Assembly: GCA_026989055.1 (NCBI GenBank)
Contig: JALSKC010000072.1
Span: 62,001-126,000 of the forward strand
Direction: 5' to 3'
DNA from: Paracoccaceae bacterium
GTDB taxonomy: Bacteria; Pseudomonadota; Alphaproteobacteria; Rhodobacterales; Rhodobacteraceae
Length of the DNA stretch: 64,000 nt
The notes under the pieces are model-generated. The model searched no databases. It had not been told where the DNA came from and saw nothing but the letters and a program-made list of their open reading frames with translations. The translations under genes and the position numbers were made by a program. Of this stretch, positions 26,875 to 35,687 are shown in pieces. How positions within the stretch are numbered: position 1 is the stretch's first letter; each line of letters starts with the position of its first letter.

Positions 26875-28553
26875 GCGAAACCGCACTGAAGGAGGAATTC
26901 GAAGCCCTCCTGAACGAAAGCTTCGAGATCGACACCCCGAAGGAGGGTTCTGTCGTCAAGGGCACCGTGATCGCGATCGAGAACGGTCAGGCCATCATCG
27001 ACATCGGCTACAAGATGGAGGGCCGGGTCGATCTCAAGGAATTCGCCAACCCCGGGGAAGAGCCGGAAATCGCCGTCGGCGACGAGGTGGAAGTGTATCT
27101 CGAACGGGTCGAGAACGCCCGCGGCGAAGCCGTCATCAGCCGGGAGAAGGCCCGCCGCGAAGAGGCCTGGGACCGGCTGGAAAAGGCCTATGCCAACGAG
27201 GAGCGCGTCGAGGGCGCGATCTTCGGTCGGGTCAAGGGCGGCTTTACCGTCGATCTGGGCGGCGCGGTGGCCTTCCTGCCCGGCTCTCAGGTGGATGTGC
27301 GCCCGGTGCGCGACGCCGGCCCGCTGATGGGGCTCAAGCAGCCGTTCCAGATCCTGAAGATGGACCGCCGCCGCGGCAACATCGTGGTCAGCCGCCGCGC
27401 CATCCTGGAGGAAAGCCGCGCCGAACAGCGCGCCGAGGTCATCGCCCGCCTCAAGGAAGGGGATGCGGTGGAAGGCGTCGTCAAGAACATCACCGAATAC
27501 GGCGCCTTCGTGGACCTGGGCGGCGTTGACGGGCTGCTGCATGTCACCGACATGGCCTGGCGCCGGGTCAACCACCCGTCCGAGATCGTTTCCATCGGCG
27601 AGACGATCAAGGTGCAGGTCATCAAGATCAACAAGGAAACCCACCGCATCAGCCTCGGGCTCAAGCAGCTTCAGGACGACCCCTGGCAGCATGTGGAGGA
27701 AAGATACCCGCTGCGTTCGGTGCACAAGGGCCGGGTGACCAACATCACCGATTACGGCGCCTTCGTGGAGCTGGAGCCGGGGGTCGAGGGGCTGGTCCAC
27801 GTTTCGGAAATGTCCTGGACCAAGAAGAACGTTCACCCCGGCAAGATCGTCTCGACCAGCCAGGAAGTCGAGGTGATGGTGCTGGATATCGATACCGTCA
27901 AGCGTCGGGTGTCGCTGGGGCTCAAGCAGACCATGCGCAACCCGTGGGAAGTGTTCGCCGAGAAATATCCGGTCGGCACCGAGATCGAGGGCGAGGTGAA
28001 GAACATCACCGAGTTCGGCCTGTTCGTCGGGCTGGATGGCGAGATCGACGGCATGGTGCACCTTTCGGACCTGAGCTGGGAGCAGCGCGGCGACGAAGCG
28101 ATCCGGAACTACCGCAAGGGCGATGTGGTCAGGGCGGTGATCACCGAGGTGGATACCGAAAAGGAGCGTATCTCGCTGTCGATCAAGGCGCTGGGAGACG
28201 ATGCCTTTGCCGAGGTGATCGGCGGCATCAAGCGCGGCTCGGTCATCACGGTCACGGTCACCGCGATCGAGGATGGCGGCATCGAGGTGGAATACGAGGG
28301 CATGAAATCCTTCATCCGCCGCTCGGACCTGAGCCGCGACCGCTCCGAGCAGCGCCCCGAGCGCTTCCAGGTCGGGGACAAGGTGGATGTGCGGGTCACC
28401 AATGTCGATCCGAAGACGCGCCGTCTCGGCCTGTCGATCAAGGCCCGCGAGATCGCCGAAGAGAAAGAGGCGGTGGCGCAGTACGGATCCTCGGATTCGG
28501 GTGCCTCGCTGGGCGATATCCTGGGTGCGGCGCTCAAGGGCGACGACAAGTAG
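26871..28553 (+). CDS. rpsA: 30S ribosomal protein S1
   Basis: A 560-residue protein with six S1/OB repeats, each with the VKNITEYGAFVDLGGVDGLLHV-type pattern (clearest in repeats 3 to 5). S1 binds mRNA and delivers it to the 30S subunit. Length and repeat number match the proteobacterial form. The ATG at 26871 is chosen over upstream in-frame codons because MSETALKEEFEALL is the typical start and the upstream codons lie in the untranslated leader. An intrinsic terminator follows 30 nt after the stop. Confidence 0.97.
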   Translation: MSETALKEEFEALLNESFEIDTPKEGSVVKGTVIAIENGQAIIDIGYKMEGRVDLKEFANPGEEPEIAVGDEVEVYLERVENARGEAVISREKARREEAWDRLEKAYANEERVEGAIFGRVKGGFTVDLGGAVAFLPGSQVDVRPVRDAGPLMGLKQPFQILKMDRRRGNIVVSRRAILEESRAEQRAEVIARLKEGDAVEGVVKNITEYGAFVDLGGVDGLLHVTDMAWRRVNHPSEIVSIGETIKVQVIKINKETHRISLGLKQLQDDPWQHVEERYPLRSVHKGRVTNITDYGAFVELEPGVEGLVHVSEMSWTKKNVHPGKIVSTSQEVEVMVLDIDTVKRRVSLGLKQTMRNPWEVFAEKYPVGTEIEGEVKNITEFGLFVGLDGEIDGMVHLSDLSWEQRGDEAIRNYRKGDVVRAVITEVDTEKERISLSIKALGDDAFAEVIGGIKRGSVITVTVTAIEDGGIEVEYEGMKSFIRRSDLSRDRSEQRPERFQVGDKVDVRVTNVDPKTRRLGLSIKAREIAEEKEAVAQYGSSDSGASLGDILGAALKGDDK

Positions 28554-28585
28554 TCCCCGGGCGCTGTTCCGGGCAGCGAAACGGC

Positions 28586-28617
28586 GGCCCTGCCAGTTGG
28601 CAGGGCCGTTCGTTTTT
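28586..28617 (+). terminator. Rho-independent terminator of rpsA
   Basis: GGCCCTGCC and GGCAGGGCC form a perfect 9-bp stem with an AGTT loop, followed by GTTCGTTTTT. This is a textbook intrinsic terminator. Confidence 0.92.
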
Positions 28618-28765
28618 GCGTCCCGAATCAAGGATCCTCGGCCGCCGCGCAATCCTCTGCCGGGCCGGAAAGAGGGGTGTTCCCGGATCCTGCCTGCCGG
28701 GCTCCGCAGTTTTTGCCGCCGGCGGCCGGATTTCGGCCGTTCGCGAGCCGTTAATACGTTAATAT

Positions 28766-28793
28766 TTGTGCGAGCCGGGATTCGTCCTATAGT
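28766..28793 (+). promoter_or_regulatory. ihfB promoter
   Basis: TTGTGC (28766-28771), a 16-nt spacer and TATAGT (28788-28793) lie 70 nt upstream of the ihfB ATG, beside an AT-rich stretch. Confidence 0.6.
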
Positions 28794-28863
28794 CGGTTCC
28801 GCATTGGTGCTGCCGCAAGAGCAGCGGTTGGAGCGAAGATATTTTGTCAGGGGGATGTAGCGG

Positions 28864-29157
28864 ATGATCCGGTCGGAGCTGGTCCAGAAGATCGCGGATG
28901 AGAATCCTCACCTTTATCAGCGCGATGTCGAGCGTATCGTGAGCGCCGTTTTCGAGGAAATCATCGAGGCGCTCGCCCGGGGAGACCGGGTCGAGCTGCG
29001 CGGCTTCGGGGCGTTTTCCGTCAAGAAACGCGATGCCCGGATCGGGCGCAATCCGCGCACCGGTGAAAGCGTTCAGGTCGAGGAAAAGCATGTGCCCTTC
29101 TTCAAGACGGGCAAGCTTCTGCGCGACCGGCTGAACGGGAAGCAGGGCGGGCAGTGA
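28864..29157 (+). CDS. ihfB: Integration host factor subunit beta
   Basis: A 97-residue HU/IHF-family DNA-bending protein. The DNA-intercalating arm is [10 protein letters not shown] with the conserved Pro, and [14 protein letters not shown] is the arm base. The N-terminal [11 protein letters not shown] and the length fit the beta subunit. IHF bends DNA at promoters and recombination sites. The stop codon overlaps the next gene as TGATG. Confidence 0.94.
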   Translation: MIRSELVQKIADENPHLYQRDVERIVSAVFEEIIEALARGDRVELRGFGAFSVKKRDARIGRNPRTGESVQVEEKHVPFFKTGKLLRDRLNGKQGGQ

Positions 29158-29498
29158 TGCGCTACATCCGCCATGCCTTCCTGCTGCTGCTCGGAACCGC
29201 GCTTGTGGCTGTTGCCGTGGCCAACAGCGCTCCGGTGGAGCTGCGTCTGCTGAGCGACGGGCTGAGCGACCTGACCGGGCTCGAAGCGACGCTGGAGCTG
29301 CCGCTCTATCTGGTGATCTTCGGCGGGATCGTGGCCGGGCTCCTGATCGGGTTCGTCTGGGAGTGGCTGCGCGAGCATCGCATCCGGGTCGAGGCCGCCG
29401 CCGAACGCAGCGAGCGGCAGCGGCTGGAACGCGAGCTGCGGCGGGTTCGCCGCGGAAACGGGGACGAGGACGAGGTTCTGGCCCTGCTGGACGGGTAG
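29157..29498 (+). CDS. LapA/DUF1049-family membrane protein
   Basis: A 113-residue inner-membrane protein with two transmembrane helices (FLLLLGTALVAVAVANSAPV and LPLYLVIFGGIVAGLLIGF) and a basic, coiled-coil-prone cytoplasmic tail (ERSERQRLERELRRVRR). The NSAPVELRLL motif between the helices is the DUF1049/LapA signature. The ATG at 29157 shares a base with the ihfB stop; a GTG one codon earlier is possible. ihfB-lapA is a frequent pair. In E. coli LapA takes part in LPS assembly control; whether that applies here is unknown. Confidence 0.85.
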   Translation: MRYIRHAFLLLLGTALVAVAVANSAPVELRLLSDGLSDLTGLEATLELPLYLVIFGGIVAGLLIGFVWEWLREHRIRVEAAAERSERQRLERELRRVRRGNGDEDEVLALLDG

Positions 29499-29528
29499 CG
29501 GCCGGCGTTGCGGGGGTCGGGCCTGGAC

Positions 29529-30215
29529 ATGGCGGGCGGAATCAGGGTCAAGGTATGCGGGCTGCGCACGGCAGGGGATGTGGCTGCCGCGGTGCGTGCG
29601 GGTGCGGCCTATGTGGGGTTCGTTTTCTTCCCTCCCTCGCCGCGCAACCTGGGCATCGAACCGGCCGCGAAACTGGCACTCGAGGCGCCGCCGGGGGTGG
29701 CGAGGGTGGCGCTGACGGTGGATGCAGACGATGCGACCCTTGACGAGATCATCTCCCGGGTGCCGGTTGACATCCTCCAGCTGCACGGCGCCGAAAGCCC
29801 CGCCCGGGTGGCCGCGCTCCGGGAGCGGTTCGGCCTGCCGGTAATGAAGGCGGTGGGCGTGGCCGACGAATCGGACCTGCCGGCGCTGGACGAGCACGCC
29901 CGGGCGGCCGACATGCTGCTGGTGGATGCCCGCCCGCCGCGGGGCGCGGCGCTTCCCGGCGGCAACGGGCTGGCCTTCGACTGGCGGCTGATCGCGGGGC
30001 GGCGCTGGGCGGTGCCCTGGATGCTGGCCGGCGGGCTGACGGCGGCCAATGTGGCCACGGCGGTGCGGTTGACCGGCGCCCGGCAGGTGGATGTCTCTTC
30101 CGGGGTGGAACGCGCGCCGGGGGTGAAGGATGCGCGGCTGATCGCCGGGTTCGTCGCAGCGGCGGGAGCAGCCGGCGGCGGCGCGGGCGGGGCGGCGGAG
30201 CGGCCGCGGGCATGA
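29529..30215 (+). CDS. trpF: Phosphoribosylanthranilate isomerase
   Basis: A 228-residue (beta/alpha)8 enzyme for the third step of tryptophan synthesis. IRVKVCGL near the start holds the catalytic Cys, [11 protein letters not shown] and LLVDAR hold conserved barrel residues including the acid Asp, and [11 protein letters not shown] and [16 protein letters not shown] bind the phosphate and close the barrel. The ATG at 29529 begins the conserved strand directly. The C-terminal tail is an Ala/Gly run typical of high-GC drift. trpB follows after 118 nt under its own promoter. Confidence 0.94.
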   Translation: MAGGIRVKVCGLRTAGDVAAAVRAGAAYVGFVFFPPSPRNLGIEPAAKLALEAPPGVARVALTVDADDATLDEIISRVPVDILQLHGAESPARVAALRERFGLPVMKAVGVADESDLPALDEHARAADMLLVDARPPRGAALPGGNGLAFDWRLIAGRRWAVPWMLAGGLTAANVATAVRLTGARQVDVSSGVERAPGVKDARLIAGFVAAAGAAGGGAGGAAERPRA

Positions 30216-30277
30216 AGGGTTTCCAGCGGGCGGGCCGGCGATCCGCCGGCGGGGAATGGCCCGGCCCCCGCCCGGTG

Positions 30278-30306
30278 TTTACCGCCCCGGCTTTTGAGGC
30301 TAGACC
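30278..30306 (+). promoter_or_regulatory. trpB promoter
   Basis: TTTACC (30278-30283), a 17-nt spacer and TAGACC (30301-30306) give a start near 30313, 20 nt upstream of the trpB ATG. The leader contains GGGAGG as the ribosome site and is too short for an attenuator. Confidence 0.5.
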
Positions 30307-30333
30307 CGTGCCGTTACGCACAGGGAGGCGGCC

Positions 30334-31566
30334 ATGGCCAGCGATTTGTTCAACAGCTTCATGAACGGACCCGACGAGAGGGGACGTTTCGGCCAGTTCG
30401 GCGGGCGCTTCGTTTCCGAAACCCTGATGCCGCTGATTCTCGAACTGGAAGCCGAATACGAAAAGGCCAGGACCGATCCCTCTTTCCGGGCCGAGATGGA
30501 CCACCTCTGGAAACACTACGTCGGCCGCCCCAGCCCGCTCTATTTCGCCGAGCGGCTGAGCGAACATCTGGGTGGCGCGAAGATCTACCTCAAGCGCGAC
30601 GAGTTGAACCACACCGGCGCGCACAAGATCAACAACGTGCTGGGCCAGATCCTGCTGGCGCGCCGCATGGGCAAGAGCCGGATCATCGCCGAAACCGGCG
30701 CCGGCCAGCACGGGGTGGCCACCGCCACCGTCTGTGCCCGATTCGGGTTGAAATGCGTCATCTACATGGGCGCGCATGACGTGGAGCGCCAGTCGCCGAA
30801 CGTGTTCCGCATGCGGCTTCTGGGGGCCGAGGTGATTCCCGTCACCTCGGGCCGGGGCACGCTCAAGGACGCGATGAACGACGCGCTGCGCGACTGGGTG
30901 ACCAACGTGCGCGATACCTTCTACTGCATCGGCACGGTTGCCGGCCCGCACCCCTATCCGGCGATGGTGCGCGATTTCCAGAGCATAATCGGCAAGGAGG
31001 CGAAAGCCCAGATGCTGGAGGCCGAGGGGCGCCTGCCCGACACGGTGATCGCGGCGATCGGCGGCGGGTCGAATGCCATGGGGCTGTTCCATCCCTTCCT
31101 CGATGACGAGAGCGTGCGGATCATCGGGGTCGAGGCCGGCGGCAAGGGGGTTGACGAAAAGATGCAGCACTGCGCCTCGCTCACCGGCGGGCGGCCCGGT
31201 GTCCTGCACGGAAACCGCACCTACCTGCTGCAGGACGACGACGGGCAGATCCTCGAAGGGTTCTCGATCTCGGCCGGGCTCGACTACCCCGGCATCGGCC
31301 CCGAACACGCCTGGCTGCACGAAACGGGGCGTGCCGAATATGTGGCGATCACCGATTCGGAAGCGCTCGAGGCGTTCCAGCTGTGCTGCGAGAAGGAGGG
31401 AATCATCCCCGCGCTGGAGCCCAGCCATGCGCTGGCGCATGTCATGAAGATCGCGCCGGACCTGCCGAAAGACCACCTGATCTGCATGAACATGTGCGGC
31501 CGCGGCGACAAGGACATCTTCACCGTCGCCCGCCACCTCGATTTCGACATCGATACCGGCGCCTGA
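30334..31566 (+). CDS. trpB: Tryptophan synthase beta subunit
   Basis: A 410-residue PLP enzyme joining indole and serine. Lys98 in HTGAHKINN forms the Schiff base, ETGAGQHG and [10 protein letters not shown] bind PLP and its phosphate, and [20 protein letters not shown] text is seen near the C-terminus. The ribosome site GGGAGG precedes the ATG. trpA is not adjacent downstream within this window. Confidence 0.97.
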   Translation: MASDLFNSFMNGPDERGRFGQFGGRFVSETLMPLILELEAEYEKARTDPSFRAEMDHLWKHYVGRPSPLYFAERLSEHLGGAKIYLKRDELNHTGAHKINNVLGQILLARRMGKSRIIAETGAGQHGVATATVCARFGLKCVIYMGAHDVERQSPNVFRMRLLGAEVIPVTSGRGTLKDAMNDALRDWVTNVRDTFYCIGTVAGPHPYPAMVRDFQSIIGKEAKAQMLEAEGRLPDTVIAAIGGGSNAMGLFHPFLDDESVRIIGVEAGGKGVDEKMQHCASLTGGRPGVLHGNRTYLLQDDDGQILEGFSISAGLDYPGIGPEHAWLHETGRAEYVAITDSEALEAFQLCCEKEGIIPALEPSHALAHVMKIAPDLPKDHLICMNMCGRGDKDIFTVARHLDFDIDTGA

Positions 31567-31865
31567 TTCGACTTTGCTGATTCGCATCCTTCCCGGCTGC
31601 CTGCCCGGGCGGCGGCTCCCGGCTGTCGGCGCGTTGTCGGCAGGAGCGCGTCCGGGGCGCGGCACCGGCCTGCGGCCCGGTCTTTCCGGTCGCGGGGCAT
31701 AAACTTCCGTTTATCCTCCTAGCCCTGCCGGTTTAACGGGTGCCTTCTAAACTGCAAACGGATAGGATGAGCACGAATTTTCCGGGAAGCCTGTCTCCGC
31801 AAGGCCGCACGAGGCGGCATAGAAGCGTCGCACGATGTGGCGCGACATGCAGAGGAGATACAGAG
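31567..31865 (+). other. Intergenic region before the polyaspartate gene pair
   Basis: About 300 nt without a gene. The first 130 nt are GC-rich, and the last 170 nt are AT-richer and include an inverted repeat ATAAAC-ttcc-GTTTAT at 31699-31714 and two further AAAC-containing half-site-like words. No unambiguous -35/-10 pair could be chosen. Confidence 0.5.
31699..31714. promoter_or_regulatory. Inverted repeat upstream of the polyaspartate genes
   Basis: ATAAAC and GTTTAT form a perfect 6-bp inverted repeat with a 4-nt centre, 150 nt upstream of the first polyaspartate gene. It is a candidate site for the membrane LuxR-type regulator encoded downstream, by position only. Confidence 0.35.
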
Positions 31866-32300
<435 letters not shown>

Positions 32301-32391
32301 GGCGTAAGACGGCCGATGCGCGATCCGGCCGGATGACGGGATGGGCGCGCCGCATGCCGCCAGGCATGTGGCGTGCCCCGTTCGGGAAGAG

Positions 32392-32817
32392 ATGATGGAG
32401 AGACGCTATTTTCTTGCTCTGGTGGCCGCGGTCGCTCTTCAGCCCGCCTTCGCCGCGGCAGGGTCGATCGAGCAGTTCCTGATCCGGGAGCTCGAGACCC
32501 AGGGGTTCGCCATTCTGAAGGTGAGGAAGACCTGGCTGGGACGGCTGCAGATCCTCGCCGCAAACGAGCGCTTCAGGCGCGAGATCATTGCCAATCCGAT
32601 CACCGGCGAGATTCTCAGGGATTACTGGGACCAGATGGATGATGGCGAAAGCGCGGCCGACCTGCTGAACCCTGATGATGCGACCGGAGATGATGCGGGT
32701 TCGGAGGCGGATGACGGGGGCGGCGGCCGGAACGACGACGACGATGATGACGACGACGACGACGACGATGACGACGATGATGACGACGGGAAGAAGAAGG
32801 ACGATGATGACGACTGA
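32392..32817 (+). CDS. Secreted PepSY-like protein with polyaspartate tail (2)
   Basis: A 141-residue exported protein; the signal peptide ends PAFAAAG. Residues 25-80 (SIEQFLIRELETQGFAIL, VRKTWLGRLQILAANERFRRE, NPITGEILRDYW) resemble PepSY-like domains and align in outline with the preceding gene product. A Gly/Asp-rich linker leads to 18 Asp, then GKKK and five Asp. GGGAAGA precedes the ATG at 32392; a second ATG follows immediately at 32395. It lies 91 nt after the first polyaspartate gene. The role is unknown. Confidence 0.8.
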   Translation: MMERRYFLALVAAVALQPAFAAAGSIEQFLIRELETQGFAILKVRKTWLGRLQILAANERFRREIIANPITGEILRDYWDQMDDGESAADLLNPDDATGDDAGSEADDGGGGRNDDDDDDDDDDDDDDDDDDGKKKDDDDD

Positions 32818-32884
32818 TTTTCCCGTTTCCGGAGAGAGCAGGGAGCGGGAATCCGCCTGAGCAGTCCCCGAGGCGGAATCGATC

Positions 32885-32893
32885 TGGTATGAT
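32885..32893 (+). promoter_or_regulatory. Extended -10 promoter for the LuxR-type gene
   Basis: TGGTATGAT (32885-32893) matches the extended -10 consensus TGnTATnnT, 24 nt upstream of the GTG start; no -35 box is apparent. A 7-bp inverted repeat (TCCGCCT/AGGCGGA, 32852-32877) lies directly upstream. Confidence 0.45.
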
Positions 32894-32917
32894 TCGGGCA
32901 GGAAACCGGGAAAGCGC

Positions 32918-33529
32918 GTGCAGGAACGTATCGTTATCGTCGTCATAGTGTTCATTCAGTTCGCTTCGGCGTTCTTTTTCGTGACCGACATCTTTTCCAG
33001 CCTGATCGGCTTTCGAAGCCGGCCGCTGGACTGGAGATATCGGGAGATCATGGAAATCGGCGCCGCGGTCGGGCTGATCCTCGGGCTGATCCTCGGGCTT
33101 CTGGCGTTGCGCCGCTCGCTGAAGCGTCAGCGCCATGCCGAAAGCCAGTTGCGTCTGGCCTCGGGGGCCTTCATGGAGCTTCTGGAAGAAAGGTTTTCCG
33201 ACTGGGGCCTGACCCCGTCGGAGCGCGATGTGGCGCTGTTTGCGGTCAAGGGGCTTTCGACCCAGGAAATCGCCGCGGTGCGCAATACCAGCGAAGGGAC
33301 GGTCAAGGCCCAGACCAACGCCATCTACCGCAAGGCCGGTGTCAGCGGCCGGCCGCAGCTGCTGAGCCTGTTCATAGATGACCTGATGGGCGAGGCCCTG
33401 CCAGGGGTGACGCCCCGGAACGGGAGCGCCGCCTCCCGAAGGAACGGGAGCGCCGCCTCCCGAACCGGGCAGATGGTTGCCGGAAGGCGTGCACCCCGCA
33501 GGCAGGCTTCCGGGAAGAGAGGGGCGTGA
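32918..33529 (+). CDS. Membrane-anchored LuxR-type transcriptional regulator
   Basis: A 203-residue protein with two N-terminal transmembrane helices (VIVVIVFIQFASAFFF and IGAAVGLILGLILGLLAL) joined by a loop of about 20 residues rich in Arg (GFRSRPLDWRYRE). A helical linker and a GerE/LuxR DNA-binding domain follow: LTPSERDVALFAVKGLSTQEIAAVRNTSEGTVKAQTNAIYRKAGV-type, read as three short motifs. No receiver or autoinducer domain is present. The loop should face the periplasm and the HTH the cytoplasm. The C-terminal tail carries a duplicated RNGSAASR from a 24-nt direct repeat. The start is GTG 32918. Probably regulated by or with the two polyaspartate proteins upstream (inference). Confidence 0.82.
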   Translation: MQERIVIVVIVFIQFASAFFFVTDIFSSLIGFRSRPLDWRYREIMEIGAAVGLILGLILGLLALRRSLKRQRHAESQLRLASGAFMELLEERFSDWGLTPSERDVALFAVKGLSTQEIAAVRNTSEGTVKAQTNAIYRKAGVSGRPQLLSLFIDDLMGEALPGVTPRNGSAASRRNGSAASRTGQMVAGRRAPRRQASGKRGA

Positions 33530-33640
33530 GCGGCGCGGCGCGCCCGGACGAGGGCTCCCGGCTCCGCCGTCGCTCCCCCCGGTTTTCGGCTGTCCTGCTC
33601 CCGGTTGACGGGCCGGGGAAGCGGGCAAGGCAGCGGGACG

Positions 33641-33666
33641 AAAAACGCGCCCTGCGAGAGGGCGCG
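33641..33666 (-). terminator. Rho-independent terminator of rpsO
   Basis: On the minus strand CGCGCCCT and AGGGCGCG pair over 8 bp with a 5-nt loop, followed by TTTTT. It lies 28 nt after the rpsO stop. Confidence 0.9.
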
Positions 33667-33694
33667 TGGCTTTCGTGTCGGAACGCCGTTGCCG

Positions 33695-33964
33695 TCAGCG
33701 GCGCAGACCCAGGCGCCTGATCAGGTCCTGGTAGCGCTTTTCGTCCTTGCGCTTGACGTAATCCAGCAGCTTGCGTCGCTGCGCGACCATCATCAGCAGC
33801 CCGCGGCGCGAATGGTTGTCCTTCTTGTGGGTCTTGAAGTGCTCGGTCAGCTTCGCGATCCGGCTGGACAGGATCGCCACCTGCACCTCGGGGCTTCCGG
33901 TGTCGCCCTCCCGGGTGGCGTATTCCTTGATGATGCGCTGTTTCTCTTCGGCGGTGATCGACAT
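33695..33964 (-). CDS. rpsO: 30S ribosomal protein S15
   Basis: An 89-residue primary 16S rRNA-binding protein. [35 protein letters not shown] and [17 protein letters not shown] are the S15 family motifs. AGGAGG precedes the ATG at 33964. It has its own promoter and an intrinsic terminator. In relatives truB commonly lies just upstream; here DUF1643 and two plus-strand genes separate them. Confidence 0.97.
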   Translation of the reverse strand: MSITAEEKQRIIKEYATREGDTGSPEVQVAILSSRIAKLTEHFKTHKKDNHSRRGLLMMVAQRRKLLDYVKRKDEKRYQDLIRRLGLRR

Positions 33965-34063
33965 CGTGGCCTCCTTCTTTGCCGGGGTTCTGACGCGGGC
34001 CGGGATGTCGTCCAGCGCCGCGCCGCGGAATCGGTCGCTCGCCGGATGGCGGGCGGATGCGGG

Positions 34064-34092
34064 CGTATAAGGCATATCGCCGGGAAATGGAA
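34064..34092 (-). promoter_or_regulatory. Candidate rpsO promoter
   Basis: On the minus strand TTCCAT (34087-34092), a 17-nt spacer and TATACG (34064-34069). The -10 box is good and the -35 weak. The leader to rpsO would be about 95 nt, which could host S15 autoregulation. Confidence 0.45.
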
Positions 34093-34140
34093 GCCTTTCC
34101 CGCGCCCGGCCGCAGATGAAGGCGGCAGGGTCCCACGCGC

Positions 34141-34186
34141 CCCCGGCTGACTGTTTCCGGCCTCGGGAAACACCGTTCAGCCGGGG
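34141..34186. repeat. Long two-part hairpin upstream of rpsO
   Basis: CCCCGGCTGA and TCAGCCGGGG pair over 10 bp. Inside, GTTTCC pairs with GGAAAC over 6 bp across an asymmetric internal loop. No T-tract follows on either strand, so a terminator is not clear; cruciform or RNA structure is possible. Confidence 0.7.
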
Positions 34187-34323
34187 GATGTGCAATTGAT
34201 TCCGCTTGTTGTCATGTCAAGGTATCGGGGTGCGGCCACGGGCGGCAAGCCGGGAGCAACCCGGAGAAGGACCGAGCAGGACCCGGGAGAAACATGATCC
34301 GGGAGCAACATGCGGAGGGGATC

Positions 34324-34716
34324 ATGAGCGACAGGAAACGGCCGGAGCCCGCACGCGGCAAGGGCGGCTGCCCGGGGAGCGTGCCGGAGAGCGCGCCGGA
34401 GAGTGGAGCGCTTCCGCAATGGACGGGGAAAGGGCCGGGGGGAGAGCCGGCCATCCTTGCGCAGATGATCCGTCGTGCGCGCCCGATCAGGGCCGGCCGG
34501 CCGGTGGAACTGCGCGAGTTCGATCGCAAGCGGGAAGCGATCGTCCTTGCCTATGACCCGGGCCGCACCCCTGCGCCGCAATTTGCCCTGCTCGACGGTT
34601 TCCGTCCCGGCGAAAAGGTGCTGACGATGAACGGGGCGCAGCTGCTGCGGATCCATGATGCCGGGGGGGTGACGCTGGCCGATGTGAACCTCGTCGAGGC
34701 CGACATCGGGGCCTGA
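34324..34716 (+). CDS. Hypothetical protein with FRPGE module (1)
   Basis: A 130-residue protein without a signal peptide or membrane segment. After a Pro/Gly-rich N-terminus, residues about 55-130 form a beta-rich module: ELREFDRKREAIVLAYDP, LLDGFRPGEKVLTM, LLRIHDAGGVTLADVNLVEADI. The same layout (strand, 'FRPGExxL', then a closing L-x-x-x-D-V-x-x-V) is seen in the C-terminus of the next gene product. Related strings occur at the C-termini of Rhodobacterales repeat proteins of the RTX/calcium-binding type, from memory. GGAGGGG precedes the ATG at 34324. No function can be assigned. Confidence 0.65.
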   Translation: MSDRKRPEPARGKGGCPGSVPESAPESGALPQWTGKGPGGEPAILAQMIRRARPIRAGRPVELREFDRKREAIVLAYDPGRTPAPQFALLDGFRPGEKVLTMNGAQLLRIHDAGGVTLADVNLVEADIGA

Positions 34717-34865
34717 GCCGCCCGGCGGTCTTCGAACCCGATCCGGCTGGCTGCCTTTGGTGAAGTCTTTAATGAAAATCGACATATTTTGGCCGATGTT
34801 CTGCCTGTGTTCCGTGTTAGCCTCCGGCTGTCGCGCCCGATACGCCACTACCCGAAAGGCCGGAC

Positions 34866-35597
34866 ATGGAATTCGCGCTGATCTTGCTGGGACTGCTGCC
34901 GCTGGCGTTCCTGCCCGCCCTGCAGGGCCCGGCCGATGATGACGAGGCCGATCCGCCCGGAGAGGGTTTTTCCGGGGCCGGAACCGGCGCACTGCCCGAT
35001 GCCGCCGGGGCCGAGGGGAGTGCGGCCGGGGGCGATGACGGCCTGTCGGACGATCTCCTGTCGGATGAGGGCGACTTCGACGCGGGCGACTTCGATGAGG
35101 GCGTCCCGCCGGGCGGAGATCCCGGCGATACGGGCGCCGGGAAGGCAACGCAGGGAACGATGCCGGGGGAAGGCGATGCCGGCTCCGTGCTCGCGCCGCA
35201 TATCGAGGATGACGTGCCCGGCCCGCCGGGGGAGGATCCGCAGGGTGTCCTCCTGCCCGAGGCCGACGCTCCCGATCAGGGCGGGGGCGGGGTTCCCTTC
35301 ACGCCGGAGGAGGTGCTTCTCCCGGTGGACGAATTCGATTCGGAAGGGCATGGAGTCTGGCTCGACCTGACCTCGGATGCGGGGATCGGACATGCCGAGA
35401 TAGCCGGCTTCCGCCCCGGGGAGGACATGCTCCGGATCACCCTCCCGCCCCGCGATGACGGCACCGCTCCGGAGCTGACGGTCGGCCGTTCGGAGGACGG
35501 GCAGGACGGGATGGTCTTCATCGACGGGGATCTTGTCGCGATCCTGATCGGCGCGGCGGATCTGTCCGCGTCCGATGTCGATATCGTTCAGCCCTGA
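34866..35597 (+). CDS. Membrane-anchored acidic protein with FRPGE module (2)
   Basis: A 243-residue protein. The first 20 residues (MEFALILLGLLPLAFLPAL) form one membrane segment or uncleaved signal. Residues 22-150 are a low-complexity Asp/Glu/Gly/Pro stretch. Residues 155-243 hold the beta-rich module seen in the preceding gene (VWLDLTSDAG, IAGFRPGEDMLRITLPP, VAILIGAADLSASDVDIVQP). The strongly acidic linker suggests an extracytoplasmic, cation-binding protein, by analogy with RTX-associated domains. Start at 34866 with no strong ribosome site (AAGGCCGGAC). Function unknown. Confidence 0.7.
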   Translation: MEFALILLGLLPLAFLPALQGPADDDEADPPGEGFSGAGTGALPDAAGAEGSAAGGDDGLSDDLLSDEGDFDAGDFDEGVPPGGDPGDTGAGKATQGTMPGEGDAGSVLAPHIEDDVPGPPGEDPQGVLLPEADAPDQGGGGVPFTPEEVLLPVDEFDSEGHGVWLDLTSDAGIGHAEIAGFRPGEDMLRITLPPRDDGTAPELTVGRSEDGQDGMVFIDGDLVAILIGAADLSASDVDIVQP

Positions 35598-35687
35598 ACC
35601 GGCGCCCGCGCGGCGGCACCGGGGGCGCGGGGCAGCGATGGGGCCGGGCTTTCCGGCTCGGTCCCTGCCACGCCTTCCGGCCCCCGT

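Larger units (their letters stand above)
28554..28863 (+). other. rpsA-ihfB intergenic region
   Basis: This 310-nt gap holds the rpsA terminator (28586-28617) and the ihfB promoter (28766-28793). An AT-rich stretch, GTTAATACGTTAATATTTG, lies at 28750-28768 just upstream of the promoter and would suit an UP element or IHF binding. I see no gene. Confidence 0.6.
33965..34323. other. Divergent intergenic region between rpsO and the FRPGE-module genes
   Basis: About 360 nt with a candidate rpsO promoter (34064-34092, minus strand), a long hairpin at 34141-34186 and the leader of the plus-strand gene, which ends in GGAGGGGATC. No gene is seen. Confidence 0.55.

Noticed and set aside
26247-28652. 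Very long open frame (about 800 codons) antisense to rpsA and neighbours
   Set aside because: In DNA this GC-rich the frame opposite a gene often lacks stops. The translation is full of His/Arg/Asp pairs mirroring the S1 codons and shows no family motif, while rpsA on the plus strand is unmistakable.
30216-30333. trp attenuator in the trpB leader
   Set aside because: The predicted leader is only about 20 nt, with no Trp-rich leader peptide or competing hairpins.
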